Below are positions 23,130-35,519 of a DNA stretch of 64,000 bases, in pieces. The stretch is from NCBI GenBank assembly GCA_021464245.1, contig JADCRB010000001.1:4349186-4413185 (forward strand), written 5' to 3'. A program made the translations under genes and the position numbers. The notes below the pieces were generated by a model. It was given only the letters and a program-made list of their open reading frames with translations. It was not told the DNA's origin and searched no databases. The DNA is from Carallia brachiata (taxonomy: Eukaryota > Streptophyta > Magnoliopsida > Malpighiales > Rhizophoraceae). Within the stretch, counting starts at the first letter, position 1, and each line of letters starts with the position of its first letter.

Positions 23130-23660
23130 CAACTCACAATGACATTTTAAGACTGTTGCAACAATAAAAAATTGTTGCCTAAAGTGAGAAAATCGTTGCA
23201 TGTTGCCTGAGTAGCGATGTACAATATTTTTAGGCCGCTGCAAAATGGTAGTGTTGCCATAGACCTAATGTAGCATCTTTTAGGATTTTTGGTAACCAAA
23301 ATAAAACCGTTGTATATATATATATATATACTGCAGTGGTTTATGCTAGTAATATTAGAGGTTTCATACACTATACACAGCGGTTTATGTATAAAGGCAA
23401 TAATTTATTTGGTTAAAGAATATGATCATAGACATGTTATTGCAACGATTTTAAGAGGATACACAACATTTTCAAGCTATGTTTATGTGTTGCATTAAAA
23501 GAATGTCTAGCGGCTTTAAAGAATATGCAGCGGTTTTTCCTTTAATATACAATGATTTTTTCTCAACTGTGGAACAATTTTTTCTTGTTTTGCGGCATTA
23601 TGGTTTGTTATATATAATAGTTATTATATTCATTTGGGTAGGTACAACTTTTAAGTACTA
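23130..23660. repeat. Scattered GCRGCGGTTT-like motifs, possible decayed DNA transposon
   Basis: Variants of GCAGCGGTTT, CAGTGGTTT, GTTGCAACGATTTT and GGCAACA recur in one orientation, with a (TA)n run at 23312-23331. Motifs of this sort pack the ends of some non-autonomous CACTA elements. I find no CACTA ends or TSD, so the class is uncertain. The short plus-strand frames here do not resemble proteins. Confidence 0.3.
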
Positions 23661-23776
23661 AAACATAAAAAAAATTTTGACAACAATCATACTACAAAAT
23701 ATATATTCAAGAATAATTGGCTTTTAGAAAATGTGAAATTCCACAAAATAAATTTTATATTGTATAATAAACTCAT

Positions 23777-24687
23777 TTACAAATTCAAGCAATCCAAGAA
23801 CACAAATTTTTGATCCATTATAAATGTCCCGATAAAATATGAACAATGACTATAAGGCCTAGAGATGAGAGTTAAAAAAATCTTTGCAAGTTTTGACCAC
23901 AAACTCCAACATTCGTCATCATCATTACCCCATAATAAGGAAAACAAGTAAGCAAGTGTGAATCCTACAATATAATATCTCACTATAATTGTAAATGTCA
24001 TTAATATTTTTTCAGTGAAATTAAGGAAAAAAACATTTATAAAAATGCACACAAAGAATTGTAAATAGTATTATCACTATGATTAATCAAACCTAAGAAC
24101 TTAGTTGTGTGAGAGAGTAGAAGAGATGTAATAAATGGCTCATCTGGTACACAAAGTGCTCCCAGTCTTAGTGCAGAGGTAGGGGGAGGGTGGGCGCATA
24201 TGTATGCAACCTTTTCTTTTCATTTTTCAAAGAGGCTATTTCCATGCCTCAAACCATGACTTCAAGGTCACCAAAGAAACAACTCAACCGTTGCATCAAG
24301 GCTCGCCCTTAGTAGAAGAGATGCAATAATTAAAAAAAAAATGCTCCAAATCAAATTTGTATTACAATAAGGCACAAAAAGGAAAAACAAAATGCAACTT
24401 ATAACAAATGCAAGAAAGGAATGATGTAATTGAAATGGATAACTTAAAGTGCAAACAAACAAAAAATTAGAGAAGTTGGGATTTATAGTCTCTTTAATAA
24501 AGGATAAAAATCCTTGATATGCAGAGGAACATATAAGGATGATAACCAAATCAAAACCCAGGTAGATAAAAAAAAGGGTGAACCTAAGCTCCAATTCCTT
24601 GCTTGTTGAGCAATCAAATTCACTCTTTAGTAGGACAAGACCCTTGAAACATTCAATTAATTGACGAATTGACCATGAATGTAACAA
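23777..24687 (-). other. Unclassified minus-strand open frames, hydrophobic
   Basis: Two frames, 24687-24268 (139 aa) and 24052-23777 (91 aa), encode mostly hydrophobic residues with several possible membrane-spanning stretches (for example LGFDLVIILICSSAYQGFL). Neither has a recognisable motif or good start context. AT-rich DNA often gives such frames by chance. They might be exons of a decayed membrane-protein gene; a third hydrophobic patch at 25970-25840 (minus) could belong with them. Confidence 0.15.
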
Positions 24688-25744
24688 AAAAAAAAAGAAT
24701 CCTAGATACTTGCACTATAAAGCAAAGAGTTGGTCTTTTGTAGGAATTAACCTAGCCTTATGCAATAAAATGAAGGTCATGGATTCATCATCTTTATTAG
24801 ATGTACTTAGTTGCTAAACAAAAATATTGGAAGGTTACATAGCTACGACAAATAAAATTTAAGTGCGTAATTATGTTATGGATAAAGCATGTGTACCAGT
24901 ATAAAAGAAGGGTATAATTTAATATACTTGTAGTTGATAAACCAAATACACTCATAGTGTCATAGCTTAAAACCTATAACATAATTAATATAATATAAAA
25001 GAAGGTTGTTTGCCGGTTATTACATGTGTGCATGCATAAAGTTCATAAACCAATAGATGAATATTATGATTTAGCGGCACAACTTTTACAATCACAACAG
25101 TTCAGAGTGGAGCATGACTTCCAAGCATGTGAAGCATTTATGTAATAGAGAAATAAAGAAGGGAACAAAATTTATTTGGATTTACATGATAACTTAGAAC
25201 TATTGTTTGTCGATATAATATTTCATGTCCTTCCAAAGACTTAAACATGAAGAAAAATATAAATCAATGAATTTCAGGATGCATAAAAGAAAAGCTTCAA
25301 CTTTAATGATGGTGTCTTATAGTTCAAAAAACAGCATGCATAGAACTTCACAATCAAATACAAACTTGAAAACCTACTCACTTTGAACAAAAAAGTAATG
25401 ATTCAATAGGACTTTACGAAGAAAAATACGAAGTGCAAATTTTAGATCAATATGGAATGATTAAAGAAATAATCTACATTACCACTTTTTGATACGTATA
25501 ATATCAGTTCCATGATGCTCAGAAGGTATACAGTTTAAGTGGTTAAGATATGAACTAATGATGAGCCAATTTTGGATATCATTTGTTAAACAGAGAAAGA
25601 GAACATAATTAATTGATAGAGTACTTCTAAACTAAACTAATATATTATAGCCAAACGAGTCGGCACCACAAGTAAGCTTTAGAAGCTAGAGAAAATATTT
25701 TCTTCACTTGGTACCAAAAAAGACCACCCAGCAATTAAAAAGAG

Positions 25745-25746
<2 letters not shown>

Positions 25747-25793
<47 letters not shown>
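25747..25793. repeat. (AT)n microsatellite
   Basis: About 23 uninterrupted AT dinucleotides. Confidence 0.97.
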
Positions 25794-25796
<3 letters not shown>

Positions 25797-25971
25797 AACA
25801 TGCATATTATTGACACATTAGAATTATAGTACCAAACCATGATATAAAAATATTCTAACCTTAAAATTTTGTATCAAAACTAGAACCACAAATACAAACC
25901 AAATATAATTAAAGATTAAGCCAACCCTTTGTTGCCATATTCCAAAGATTGATAATGAATGTGTAGGGGAA

Positions 25972-26693
25972 ATATGAGAGCTTAAAATGAGAGGAATCTG
26001 AGCATGGTCCAAGTAAGTAATAGACAAATGGACTTGACACCAAATATCAACCCGAAATCTTAAGGCATTAGGTTGAGGGTTCTCACTTAAATATTACTTG
26101 CCTATCCCTTTCACTTCCAATGTGGTGATTCCTTAACAACACGACTCATATTTGAAAACCCAATAATCTTCCCTTCAAGTGTGAGTCTCTTCCATATTGG
26201 ACCTGCTCTCCTTAAATGTGCAAAGAGTCCATCATCATTCTACTAAGCCCATATGTGAGCCAATCCTACTTCACCTATTTCTGGAGTGCACACCTACTAA
26301 TACTCTAAGAGCCATACTATAGCCACACGTGTTACCACTCTTTTTTTAGAGCCATGCCTTACCACTCTACTTGGGCCTTCTCTTGGTAAGTGTAAACCTG
26401 TCTCTTCCTTCCTCATGGGGGCAACAACAATAGGAAATGTGTCATCCATACGTGTCCCTTGTCAAATCATCGGCTCTGATACAACTTGTAGAGAAAATGC
26501 AAGAGCCCAAAATAGGAAAAATTTGAGCAGTGTCTAAGTAAGCTACAAACAAATGTAATTGACATCATATCTCAATCCAAAACCTTAGGGCTTTGAGTTA
26601 ATGAGTCCTTTCCACTTATATGTTACTCGCCTATCGCTTTCATATTCAATGTGGGATTCCTTAACAACACAACTCACACTTAAAATGCCAACA
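25972..26693 (-). mobile_element. TRIM (miniature LTR retrotransposon)
   Basis: Two direct repeats of about 200 bp (25972-26165 and 26487-26693) begin TGTAG(A/G)G and end CAATA or CAACA. In minus orientation the right copy is followed by TGTATCAGAGCC (26472-26483), a one-base-short match to the initiator-tRNA(Met) priming site TGGTATCAGAGC. Just inside the left copy the minus strand has CACTTGAAGGGAAGAT (about 26166-26181), a polypurine tract. Total length is 722 bp with no coding capacity, which is the TRIM pattern. The flanking 5-mers (GAATG and ATAGG) do not match. Confidence 0.85.
26472..26483 (-). other. TRIM primer-binding site
   Basis: The minus strand reads TGTATCAGAGCC, three bases inside the right LTR. 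It is the Met-initiator priming site with one G missing or changed. Confidence 0.75.
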
Positions 26694-27694
26694 ATAGGTT
26701 CGTCCTGGTGCAACCAAAGAGGGGGGTAAATTGGGTCTGTTTTTAGTATGATCAGTCAAAAGACTTTTCTGGCTGGTTAGATCGGTATGGTTGGTTAGAT
26801 GTTTGGTATGATCGATCATATGCCTTATAGAAAATAACTCAACTCCAAAACTTTAGTGTGCAATAGTGTAATCAGCAAACATAAATTGAAAAGCATAACA
26901 AAAAATAAAGGAGTATAGGGAAGAGAAGTGTACATGAGAATTTTATACTAGTTAAGCCCAAATCAGGAGCCTACGTTCAGTCCCTAAGGTTCTTCCCTTG
27001 AGATTTCTACTATCACCAAAATCTATTTTTTGTAGAGGGTGAAGATAAACCCTTACAACTTTAGACCTTAACTTTCGCAAAGCTTATACAAGAACGCCTT
27101 GTTCTTGCACAACACAAAAGCTCTCAAGCTTTCATAAAAAATCACTTTTCCTTTCCTCTTTGATATTTCTCTTTTATCTCTTCTCTTTTCTGTTTCTAAG
27201 ATTACAACGTTAAAGCCTTTCTATATTCTCTTCACCCACACCTTACTCTACAAGAGAAAATATCTCTTATAGGTAAGACACAAATTACGTAGCCGTTAGA
27301 CAATAATCCTTTAACATTAAGAGAATTATTTCCAAATCTAGAAACCTTGACTACAAAAATTTTTGTGATCGATCATGCCTCGACTCTGGTTGACCATACA
27401 TCCGTCTAACATCTTGTTAATAAAAGCTTTCCATTTTTGGTAAGATCCAACTTGATCTCCATAAACACCTTGCCAAAAAGTGATAATTGGCAGCAATAAC
27501 AAGATCTTGGAAGATTGTTAGATCAATTTAAGTTCATAAGAAGATTTTACCATAACAAGCATGATCATAAATAATAAACATCCATAATAAGCTCAATTAT
27601 GCATTCATAACAAAGGTATATCCATAATAGCAAATAACTGAATAAGTAAATAACAAATCAATCAATCATCATTATGGGAGATAGATTAAAACAT
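26694..27694. other. Repeat-like intergenic stretch, no gene seen
   Basis: It begins with a G-rich run near 26730 and contains several GATCGATCAT-type words, and looks like decayed repeat sequence. No open frame or element ends could be defined. Confidence 0.4.
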
Positions 27695-27793
27695 AATGTA
27701 CATGATCCTTAAAGAAGATTTACAAGAAATTTAAGATTAAGGTAAAGAAGAGGGAGAGAGAGCCAAGAAGGTTGCCAATTTGGGTTCTAACAA
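27695..27793 (-). repeat. Shortened 3' LTR candidate of element N
   Basis: The minus strand reads TGTTAGAACCC at 27793 downward, preceded by the purine-rich GTGGTGAGGGGGGATGGGAG (a polypurine tract, about 27797-27816). The plus-strand text AAATTTAAGATTAAGGTAAAG and the GAGGGAGAGA run match the right-hand LTR at 58511-58545. The middle of that LTR is missing here, so the copy is short or rearranged. Pairing this end with 58489-58754 is an inference. Confidence 0.4.
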
Positions 27794-28152
27794 TACTCCC
27801 ATCCCCCCTCACCACAAGACAATTCTTGTCCTCAATGATTAACTTCACAAAATGATATATTGAAATTTGAAGCTGCCAATTTAAATAGCGAGTTATAACC
27901 TTTGGAAGTGTGAAACCCAATTCTTAACAAGAGAGGTTGCCATGATTTTTTTTACCCAAAACAAAAAAAAAAAAAAAAGAAAATTCCATGCTTGACTTCC
28001 ATCGCAACTCTTTGAGACAGATACAAACTTTTTTTTCTGCAACTTTAAAAGCATAAATGGCTATTTTGTGTCCCTAAATCTCTACTAAGTGCTAAATCTT
28101 TGCAAGTGCTAATACATCAATTGTTAATGCGTGGATCTGAGAGCTAAATTTA

Positions 28153-28694
28153 TTAATCAAGTGAGAGCACAATTTTATTATCTTTTAAACACCATTTGAA
28201 CATAAGCTTCACTAGTGCCTTGCAACCATATGATAATAGTGGTCTCTTCACAGGTTGTGGATCAAATTTTCCAAATTTTCTATTACGCTTTAGTTTTAAA
28301 CTTTCTGCATTCTTTGGAGGCCCTCTTAAAAGAAGAGGCAATTGTTGCTTGGTAAAAAGAGAAAACCCCATGTTGCTCACAACAGAGTGAAATATTTTTA
28401 TATCCCAAGCATACTTGAGCCTCCATCTAAGTTCATAGTCTCCACTTTGCAAATCTCACAACCATAACTTACTAACAATAAAAGCAAATCAGAAGGAAAG
28501 TACCAATCCATTTTTACTTTCATTACATCACCAATTATACATATTTTCACTAGATTTCCTTTTTGAGGTAATGTTTTTCCCTCTTCATTTTCTTTAATCG
28601 TTAAAACATCTAGATGTAATGTTAATGAGTACTCCATATCTTTAGCTCTACTCAAAGGATCCCAATACAACTTATATAACTTGTCTTGAAACAA
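28153..28694 (-). pseudogene. Unclassified minus-strand coding-like fragment inside element N
   Basis: Two overlapping frames (28694-28398 and 28452-28153) read as one protein broken by a frameshift near 28400: KMDWYFPSDLL, then VETMNLDGGSS, then KYAWDIKIFHSVVSNMGFSL and RKFGKFDPQPVKRPLL. It does not resemble gag, protease, RT, RNase H or integrase. It might be a captured host fragment or an extra retroelement ORF. I do not recognise it. Confidence 0.3.
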
Positions 28695-29767
28695 AATTTT
28701 GGAAGGTCAACATGATGTTTGGATTGGAATGGATGGAAGTATATGAAGTCATCTCCTTATGATTTTCGTATAAAAATTTTATGTAGCTTTGTCCTCAAGG
28801 CTAATAAAATTAAGCCAAAGTGCGAAAGTTGAATTGCAACAGTGAAATAAACTGCAATAGTCACGCCATTGCAATAGTTCATGACTACTCATTGCTGTCC
28901 ACATAGCAGTTCTCTTCAACACAAAATTTTGTTAGCATAATCTTCTTATGTAAATCTTTAAAAGGTCGTTCATGAACTTGTTCATTTCTTAGACAGAAAA
29001 TGAACAACAAAAGAGATGACATCCATGGTATAAGCATAGTCGCTTATAAGAAACAATCCAAAATAAATTTGCTTAAGTTTATAATGAAGGCCATTCAAGT
29101 AAAACTTATGCCTAAGTTTATGAGAGTTCATTTGCTATAGGATTGAGAAAGTATCTACAATATTATATTTTTCAAGTTCCTTCTTTGTAGAATTACCTTG
29201 CCAAAACTAGAAGTAATGGTTAATGACAAAAGATTGATTTAGAGGGCATTTGGTTTAGCTTTTTAGGGGCAATTTTTACTCTGTAGTCGTGTTTGGTCAA
29301 TATTTTTGAGCTTTGTTTTTTTTGGATAATCACCCTTAATAGAAGTTGATCCAAAAAACAGCTTAGAAATATTTAGAGCTACATTTTCAATGAAATAGTT
29401 AAGATAAATTATTTTTTGACTAAAAATTCTCATAAAATTACCCTTATAAATGGAAATTTAATGTACAAAATGGACATTTTATTATTTTAATAGTAACAAG
29501 AAAATATTAGTTTAACCAAACACTATAATTTCATTTTAGTCACTAGCAATAGCTATCAGCAACAGAAATTAACAATTAGCAAGAAGTAAACCAAACTGGC
29601 CCTTGATTGTAAACTAATTTGTCGTATATGTCACCAACAAGCAAACCAATTATTCTTTTATCCCTCATTGACTCAGCTCAATTAACTCACCAAATTCTTT
29701 GCACATTGGTAACAACATGCCCACTCCACAATAGGTATCATTAGTGTCATTTTTACCCATGATTGGC

Positions 29768-31147
29768 TCAATAGCGAATATCTCTCTACCTAATTCCTCA
29801 ATCTCCCATTCCTAGGGATTTAGTCAAGTGATACCGTGATCTTTACTTATTTCTTTCATGGATAAATATGTGTTATTACCATATCTTTGTTTTTTCTTAT
29901 TTGTCATGTTTATAATGATCATCAAAATAACTTGAACGATTTTGGTAGCAGAAAATGTACTTTATTATTTATTTCACAAATTGTCACTGGGTTACAAGAG
30001 AGAGATAACTTAATATATTACAAACTCCCTACTAGTGAATATTTAGGCCTACTACATTCCGTCGCACTTAATGTACATATATATTCCCTACCCTTCATGG
30101 GTACAAAACGAAATCCTCTTGGTCGATCCATACTCTTATTTGCCCTAGGTTTACTGTACACTATTTATATCAGGCAACTATGCCCTTGGGGTTGATAATT
30201 GGAAAGTTGGCCCCCAAGCCATTCTAGCAGTCATGCTAGGGACCCTATCTTTGATGATATAACTAATGTCCATATTGTAAAATGAGCATGTCGATGTCGA
30301 CGTCAAAGGCCATGATCTTCACACCTTGGGCACGTGGCAGCGTTTGGCAACAAGCTGTACTATACTCGTCCATTACAAAGAAAAGTGAATATGAATACTT
30401 AGTGAAGAAATACCATCCATGACATGTGATAAACATTATATGCATTTTCCTTTCCTTTTCTCTCTTTTTATACATAATTTCCTTTCATATCATTCCTTTT
30501 CCTTTCATTTCATTTTCATAATCATGCCTTTGCTCTTTGTGTAGGAAAAACTGTTTTCATGAATAAAGTTCTTCTTTCATTTCTTTGCAAGTCAACTCTA
30601 TTGGATCATGGCATATGAGACAATCTTGAACATACAGTGAACAACATACATTTATTCTTTTCATTAGCTCATTGAGCATTATTCATTGCTCTTTTCGGGT
30701 ACCGTGACATATGCCAAGTCTTATGAAAACATTTTCATGCTCGTAAAACCTTCTTATAAAACTCTTTTGTGGATTTATAAAAGTGTGCATATGCATGACA
30801 TGTATGCATACTCATGTTTTATCAAGTATATATGCATAATACAATAGGACATGACATAACTTTCTTTAGTTTTCCTTTTAAACCTAAACATCATTCATGC
30901 CATTTAGGGCTTGTTTTCATTGTTCTTCATTGTTTTAGGCCAAAGAAGCACATGTTCCTAACTTAATTCCTTCCCTTGAACATTAAAGCAAGTTTTAATT
31001 CAACCAATCTAATTTACTTTAAAACAGTCCACTAACAAAGCATTTGCTTGCTTAAGCTTGCATTGAGTGTCAATTATGACCTTTTTGACTTAACTCAAGT
31101 ACAACAGCCCCTCTTACCTCTTTCTAAGCATAATTTAAGAGTTCAAA
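29768..31147 (-). repeat. Inverted fragment of the element-T LTR, left piece
   Basis: Read on the minus strand this matches the T LTRs (for example 50270-50400 and 50770-50840, and 56600-58020): CTTGACTAAATCC-TAGGA, GATCATGG-CTTTGACG, ACTGTCA-GGCTAG and GTTTGAACTCTTAAAT occur in the same order. It stops near 29768, about 100 bp short of the LTR's 3' end. It breaks off at about 31147 in TGTTTGAAC, and the match resumes at 40719. The plus-strand frame at 29887-30195 is a shadow. Confidence 0.8.
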
Positions 31148-31424
31148 CATTATTTTTTTTTTTGTGCATAAGAGAAATAAGAAAAATAAAATTACAAACT
31201 ACTTGCGAACAAAAGTGACATCAGTCCAATCGCCCTCTAAGCTTGGCAGAAGTCTCGTCAGAGGATGCTAAAGCTCAACATCCTCAAGACCGCACTCAAA
31301 CTCAACTTAAACTAGATAGTCAACACAAGAATTGCGCTCATGCAACACCAATCTTGAGCACATAACTATCGAATATCATCTGAAAGGGCAAAAAGTAGGT
31401 GAGACCACTCCCTCTAATTAGAGA

Positions 31425-31655
31425 TCAAATACAATCTCCTATAAAGTATGTTTGTAAAATAATTTTATGATAACCAAACCCCCATCCTAGCTCCAATCCT
31501 CGTTTGATGCCCATGAGTTTTGCCACCATAGTTGTTGCACTACTCGAGAAGCCCATGAATCCCTTTGTCTGAATCCCTAAAGCATCCCTTATAAGGCTAC
31601 CAAACCCAACGTTACAAGAATTACCCTTAAAACTACCATCTATATTAATTTTCAC
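31425..31655 (-). pseudogene. LINE RNase H domain fragment
   Basis: The peptide begins MKINIDGSFKGNSCNVGFGS, the NxDGS...GFG opening of LINE RNase H, where the first Asp is a metal ligand. It continues to LELGWGFGYHKI, after which the expected SDS block is degenerate. It belongs to the LINE at 31148-33640. Confidence 0.75.
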
Positions 31656-32980
31656 TCAATCTATAAGAGCTACTGCCCATGCAACCAGCCTACTAGTGGG
31701 TGAAGAAGGTATGTCCGAGACCATAAAAGTAGCACACATATCTTATAAGAGTATGTTAACCTAACGCACCAAAGCTAACAAACTCTCCTTCGTACCGCAA
31801 AATACTTCTTTATTCCTACACAACCAGAGTGACCAACAACCACACAAGGAAAGCAACCCCTGAACATCCAGTTGATTGGAAGCAACTAAATCCTATAAAT
31901 AACTCTTAAGCTAGTCTTCTAGTGAAAAAGAAAATAAGGAAACATGTAATATTCCTCCCAATAATCTCAACTAGGTTGAGCAAGAAATGGAGCAATCACG
32001 AAGGATATAAAAAATAGTCTTTGGCCCCATGCAACATCTTGTAAAAAACAGTCAGCCTTTCACAACCATCCAAAAGAGGGTCCTTAATTTTTCTAGTATC
32101 CTTAGCCTCCACAAAGCCTTATAAGCAAAATAATCTGTTGCAACCATGCTATTAGATAGCCATTTATAATCCAAATAAGGCGATAAAAGCCTGTGGAGCT
32201 CAGCTTCCAAGCAATATAATCTACCCCTAGCATGTAGCACAGAAAAAGAACATAGTTGATCATCTCAACTAGCTCTAGCAATAAAGGTCTAGATAAACTA
32301 GTCAGATTCCATCTTCCATCTAAATTAATTGAAGCAACATGAGTATTGACTTCATTCAAATGGATATTAGGCACATAGAAAAAAAAGAGATTGGTGAGAG
32401 GCCTGTTTATCAAACCACAAAGAAATGTCCTCCTCTGAACCAACTTAAAACCCAAATCCTTCTTCTAACAAAGCAACGCTCTTGGAAATGGCTTTCTAAG
32501 TGTAAGAGTTAGATGACCTCCAATTTAGCGTAGTTTTGGTAGAAGTCACATATTTGTTCCTCAATACCTTTACCCAAATTTTCTTGCTATCCCCAATCAA
32601 GTCCCAACCCAAGACCCCCCTCTGCTTTAGACCGTGTGATTTCTTCTCAGTTAGCTAGATACACACCGCCCTTATCAAAATCTGATGATCAGATGAACCT
32701 TTAGGTAATCCTATCCAACTCATCACAGACAGACTCTAAAAGCCATACAGTGTGCATGATATAAATGGGACTCGAAGACAAGTAGCTCTAAGCTAAAATG
32801 ATATAGTATGACATATTCATCATCAAGCATTCCATGTTGAGATTCACTGTCTTCCTTTGTCAACAAGATAACCATAAGCAATTGGGGTTGGCTGACTATG
32901 AATCAATGGTAGCCCTAAGTATCTTCGAAAATCACTTGTAAAGGTAAACTTAAAAATATGCTTAATTTGCACTAGGTCCT

Positions 32981-33223
32981 TCAAGATATGCTCTTGGAAG
33001 CTATAGCCTTGGATTTAGATTCATTTACCTCAAAGTCATAAGCATACAAAATTCCTCCAAGCTTGATCGCACCCTTAGTTTGATGTGTTATGGCTTTATA
33101 GAAAATCATAACGTTATCAGCAAATAAGTAAGTGCGAAAAAGTAGGACCTCGAGAAAAAACCTTGACGGTTGGAACTCTTCGCTCGCTTCCATCTTCTCA
33201 ATACACATCGACAATTGTTCCAT
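32981..33223 (-). pseudogene. LINE reverse transcriptase catalytic fragment
   Basis: The peptide contains LSMCIEKMEASEEFQP, LFADNVMIF and VNESKSKAIASK. The palm motif FADD of LINE RTs has become FADN. Upstream RT blocks lie in other frames up to 33640. Confidence 0.75.
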
Positions 33224-33640
33224 ACAAAGAACAAATAATTATGGAAATAGCGGATCTCCTGTTAGAGCCCGCCCTTCGGTTTGATACCCTATAACTTTTC
33301 CCCATTCCATAAAATTGATAAAATAACACTAGACACACAGTTCATAATGAGATTAATAACAAATATAAGAAAACCAAAATCATATAGTGTGGCTTCCAGA
33401 AATCTCCATTCTACCTTATTATATGCCTTTTCCAAATCAATTTTTTAAGCCATTACCCCCTTCTTCCTTTTAGTCCGTCGAATATGATTCATAACTTCCT
33501 TAGCAACTATAATATTATTAGATGTATTCTGACCAAGAATGAAGCTTCCCTGCAATGGATTAACTAGCTCATGCATATGGGGACAAATCTGATTTACCAA
33601 TAAGTTGGTGATCAATTTGATCGCGTTACATCTTTCCCTC

Positions 33641-34264
33641 TATGTCTAAAGTTTTGCATAATATATATGTGTATGTATGTGAGTAGTACCTGATTGCGTT
33701 TTTCAACCGTTATACTTATTTTTCATTGCATAAATATTTTTGTGTAGTAGAATATCATATTTTATTGCGTTATTTACCTAATTAAGCTTATTTCCCACAT
33801 TGTACATATTATAGCTACTCATTGAGTGGTTGTACTCATTCTTTAATTTCTAACATTTTTAGCTAGCTAGTGATTGACGAGGCTACCCTTCGACATTCTT
33901 GGATTTCTAGTAAAGGTTTGGGATATCACATTGCAGTTTAATTTGATCATTCTCATCATTAGTGTTCTATTAGAATTTTTGCATTTGTAATCATGTAGTT
34001 GGGTATTATCATGGTGTTTCTTACTTTTTTAGCTATGAATTATAAGCTTAAGTCTGTTGATATTTTGAGTTTATATTTGAGATTATGGATTATACTATTT
34101 TGCATTTGGCATATAATATGTTTGTTTGTTTAGTTGTAAAAATTATGCTTTATATTCTGCCGCAGAATATGAGTTGTCATTTTATTTTCAAGTGCACGTT
34201 GCCTGTAGTTGGTTAGCTACTTTAAATAGCGTGTCAGTTATGGCTCATATTTTGGGTCGTCACA
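33641..34264 (+). repeat. 5' LTR remnant of E1
   Basis: It aligns with 40085-40718 (TTTTGCATAATATATATGTG, TGATTGACRWGG, TTTTGGCTATGA and so on) and ends CGTCACA. The first ~1.85 kb present in the right LTR is missing. The break falls where the LINE begins, at about 33640. Confidence 0.85.
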
Positions 34265-34268
34265 AAGT

Positions 34269-34280
34269 TGGTATCAGAGC
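34269..34280 (+). other. E1 primer-binding site (initiator tRNA-Met type)
   Basis: An exact TGGTATCAGAGC, 4 bases after the LTR end. This is the standard minus-strand priming site of plant Ty3/gypsy chromoviruses. Confidence 0.92.
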
Positions 34281-34639
34281 TTAGGTTTATTTTTTTGGGC
34301 TTATCCCTTGTACTCTATGTTTGGGAACACATATTCTACTTTTCTTGGGGTGTGACGCGCCAACATATCCTATTATTGAGGACTGGGTAGGCCTGATTCC
34401 TTGTGATCATTTGACTAGCGAAGCATAGGATCAAATCTCATACTACTTACCCCAAGTTAAGATTTGTATCTCTCGTTTATGTACTCTTTAATCTATTTAG
34501 CATTTGATGATATGCTATGTGTTGAAAACTTTCTATTTTGTAAAAAAATATGACCTTGAAATAGGGCCATGTGACACAAATATGAGGTGTCCCAAATGAA
34601 GGGTTAGCTCAATGTGACCCTACTCCTTAGACCAGATGT

Positions 34640-35250
34640 GGTAGGAGCCGACATAGGATAAATGTGGTAGAAGCTGAGATTCAGAATGAGCCAATTCAAT
34701 GTAATGTTGTGCCACTAGTTGATTTGGGTGCTAAAACCTCTAAAGGATTTACCATGGAGGGCATTGCTAGAGCCATCCAAGGTACCAATGATGCCATTCA
34801 AAGTTTGGTTGGAGAGTAGGAAAGAGCATTTCCTATAACTCAGCTGGACTTGGGAGCATCTAATGTCATGGTAACAAGTATCATTTCTAGACACTCAACC
34901 TTTGCTAAATTTCCTTTTTATTCGAGTTCCACACATTCTTTTGTTTTATGATTTTTTTTCCCATAGATTGGGAATTAGTCCAACACCTTTAGACATCCCT
35001 ATTTCTTACCCTGGTTGGTGGAGAGCTAAATACAAATATAAAGTATTAGGATTCTGTGATATATATAGATAAAAAGGAGTTGGGAGTGAATTTGATCGTG
35101 TTAGATATGAGACTTCTATGTGATCTTGGGTATGGATTGGTTAGCTGTACATTATGCTTCCTTAGATTGTCGTTGGAAAGTAGTGTGTTTTGAGATTTCT
35201 AAAGAGCCTACATTTTGATTTTAAAGAGAACACAGTTCTATACCTTCTAA
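34640..35250 (+). pseudogene. E1 gag and protease remnants
   Basis: Broken frames read LIWVLKP, then a match to the gag N-terminal EGIARAIQG block (about 34755-34800), then after a gap the protease tail around VLGMDWL-type sequence near 35130-35150. The gag core and zinc knuckle cannot be found, so about 1 kb seems to be missing. Confidence 0.5.
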
Positions 35251-35251
35251 T

Positions 35252-35518
35252 TTGATTTCTTGGATAGAAGCAAAAAAACTATTGGGACGAAAGTGTGTTG
35301 ATTACTTCGCATTAATTCACTATCTTCAGAAGACTACTCCTACCTTGGAGAGGATATTAATAGTCAGTGAGTTTTTAAAGTTATTTCCAAAAGAGTTACT
35401 GAGATTGCCACTTGAAAGAGAGATTGAATTTTACATAGACGTCATTCCCGATACTCAACCAATATTGATACCACCACATCTAATGGCACCAACAGAGCTG
35501 AGGGAGCTTAAAACTTAG
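35252..35518 (+). pseudogene. E1 protease-RT linker fragment
   Basis: An 88-codon open stretch reads ISWIEAKKLLGRKC, VSEFLKLFPKELLRLPLERE and IEFYIDVIPDTQPILIPPHL. It corresponds to the conserved VVREFPDVFPEELPGLPPER region that introduces the RT of Tekay/Del-type elements. It ends at a TAG where the RT would continue. Confidence 0.8.
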
Positions 35519-35519
35519 T

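Larger units (their letters stand above)
31148..33640 (-). mobile_element. 5'-truncated LINE (L1 type): RT, zinc-finger, RNase H, poly(A)
   Basis: The minus strand carries, in order from 33640 down: RT with NQICPHMHELVNPLQGSFIL (about 33610-33545) and KIDLEKAYNKVEW (about 33440-33405); the catalytic region LFADNVMIF (33141-33115), where the family has FADD; the zf-RVT-like linker around 32300-32050; and an RNase H domain starting KINIDGSFKGNS (31655). It ends in a poly(A) seen on the plus strand as a T-run at 31151-31162. Many stops and frameshifts are present, and the FADD-to-FADN change alone would abolish catalysis. The endonuclease and N-terminal ORFs are absent, as in a 5'-truncated insertion. 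It lies inside the inverted T-LTR fragment. Confidence 0.85.

Noticed and set aside
23777..24687. A multi-exon membrane-protein gene on the minus strand
   Set aside because: Hydrophobic frames are expected by chance in AT-rich DNA; no start context, domain or consistent splice pattern supports a functional gene, so it is listed only as unclassified.
29887..30195. 102-codon plus frame
   Set aside because: It is the antisense reading of the inverted T-LTR fragment; the same DNA in the T LTRs is not open in this frame.
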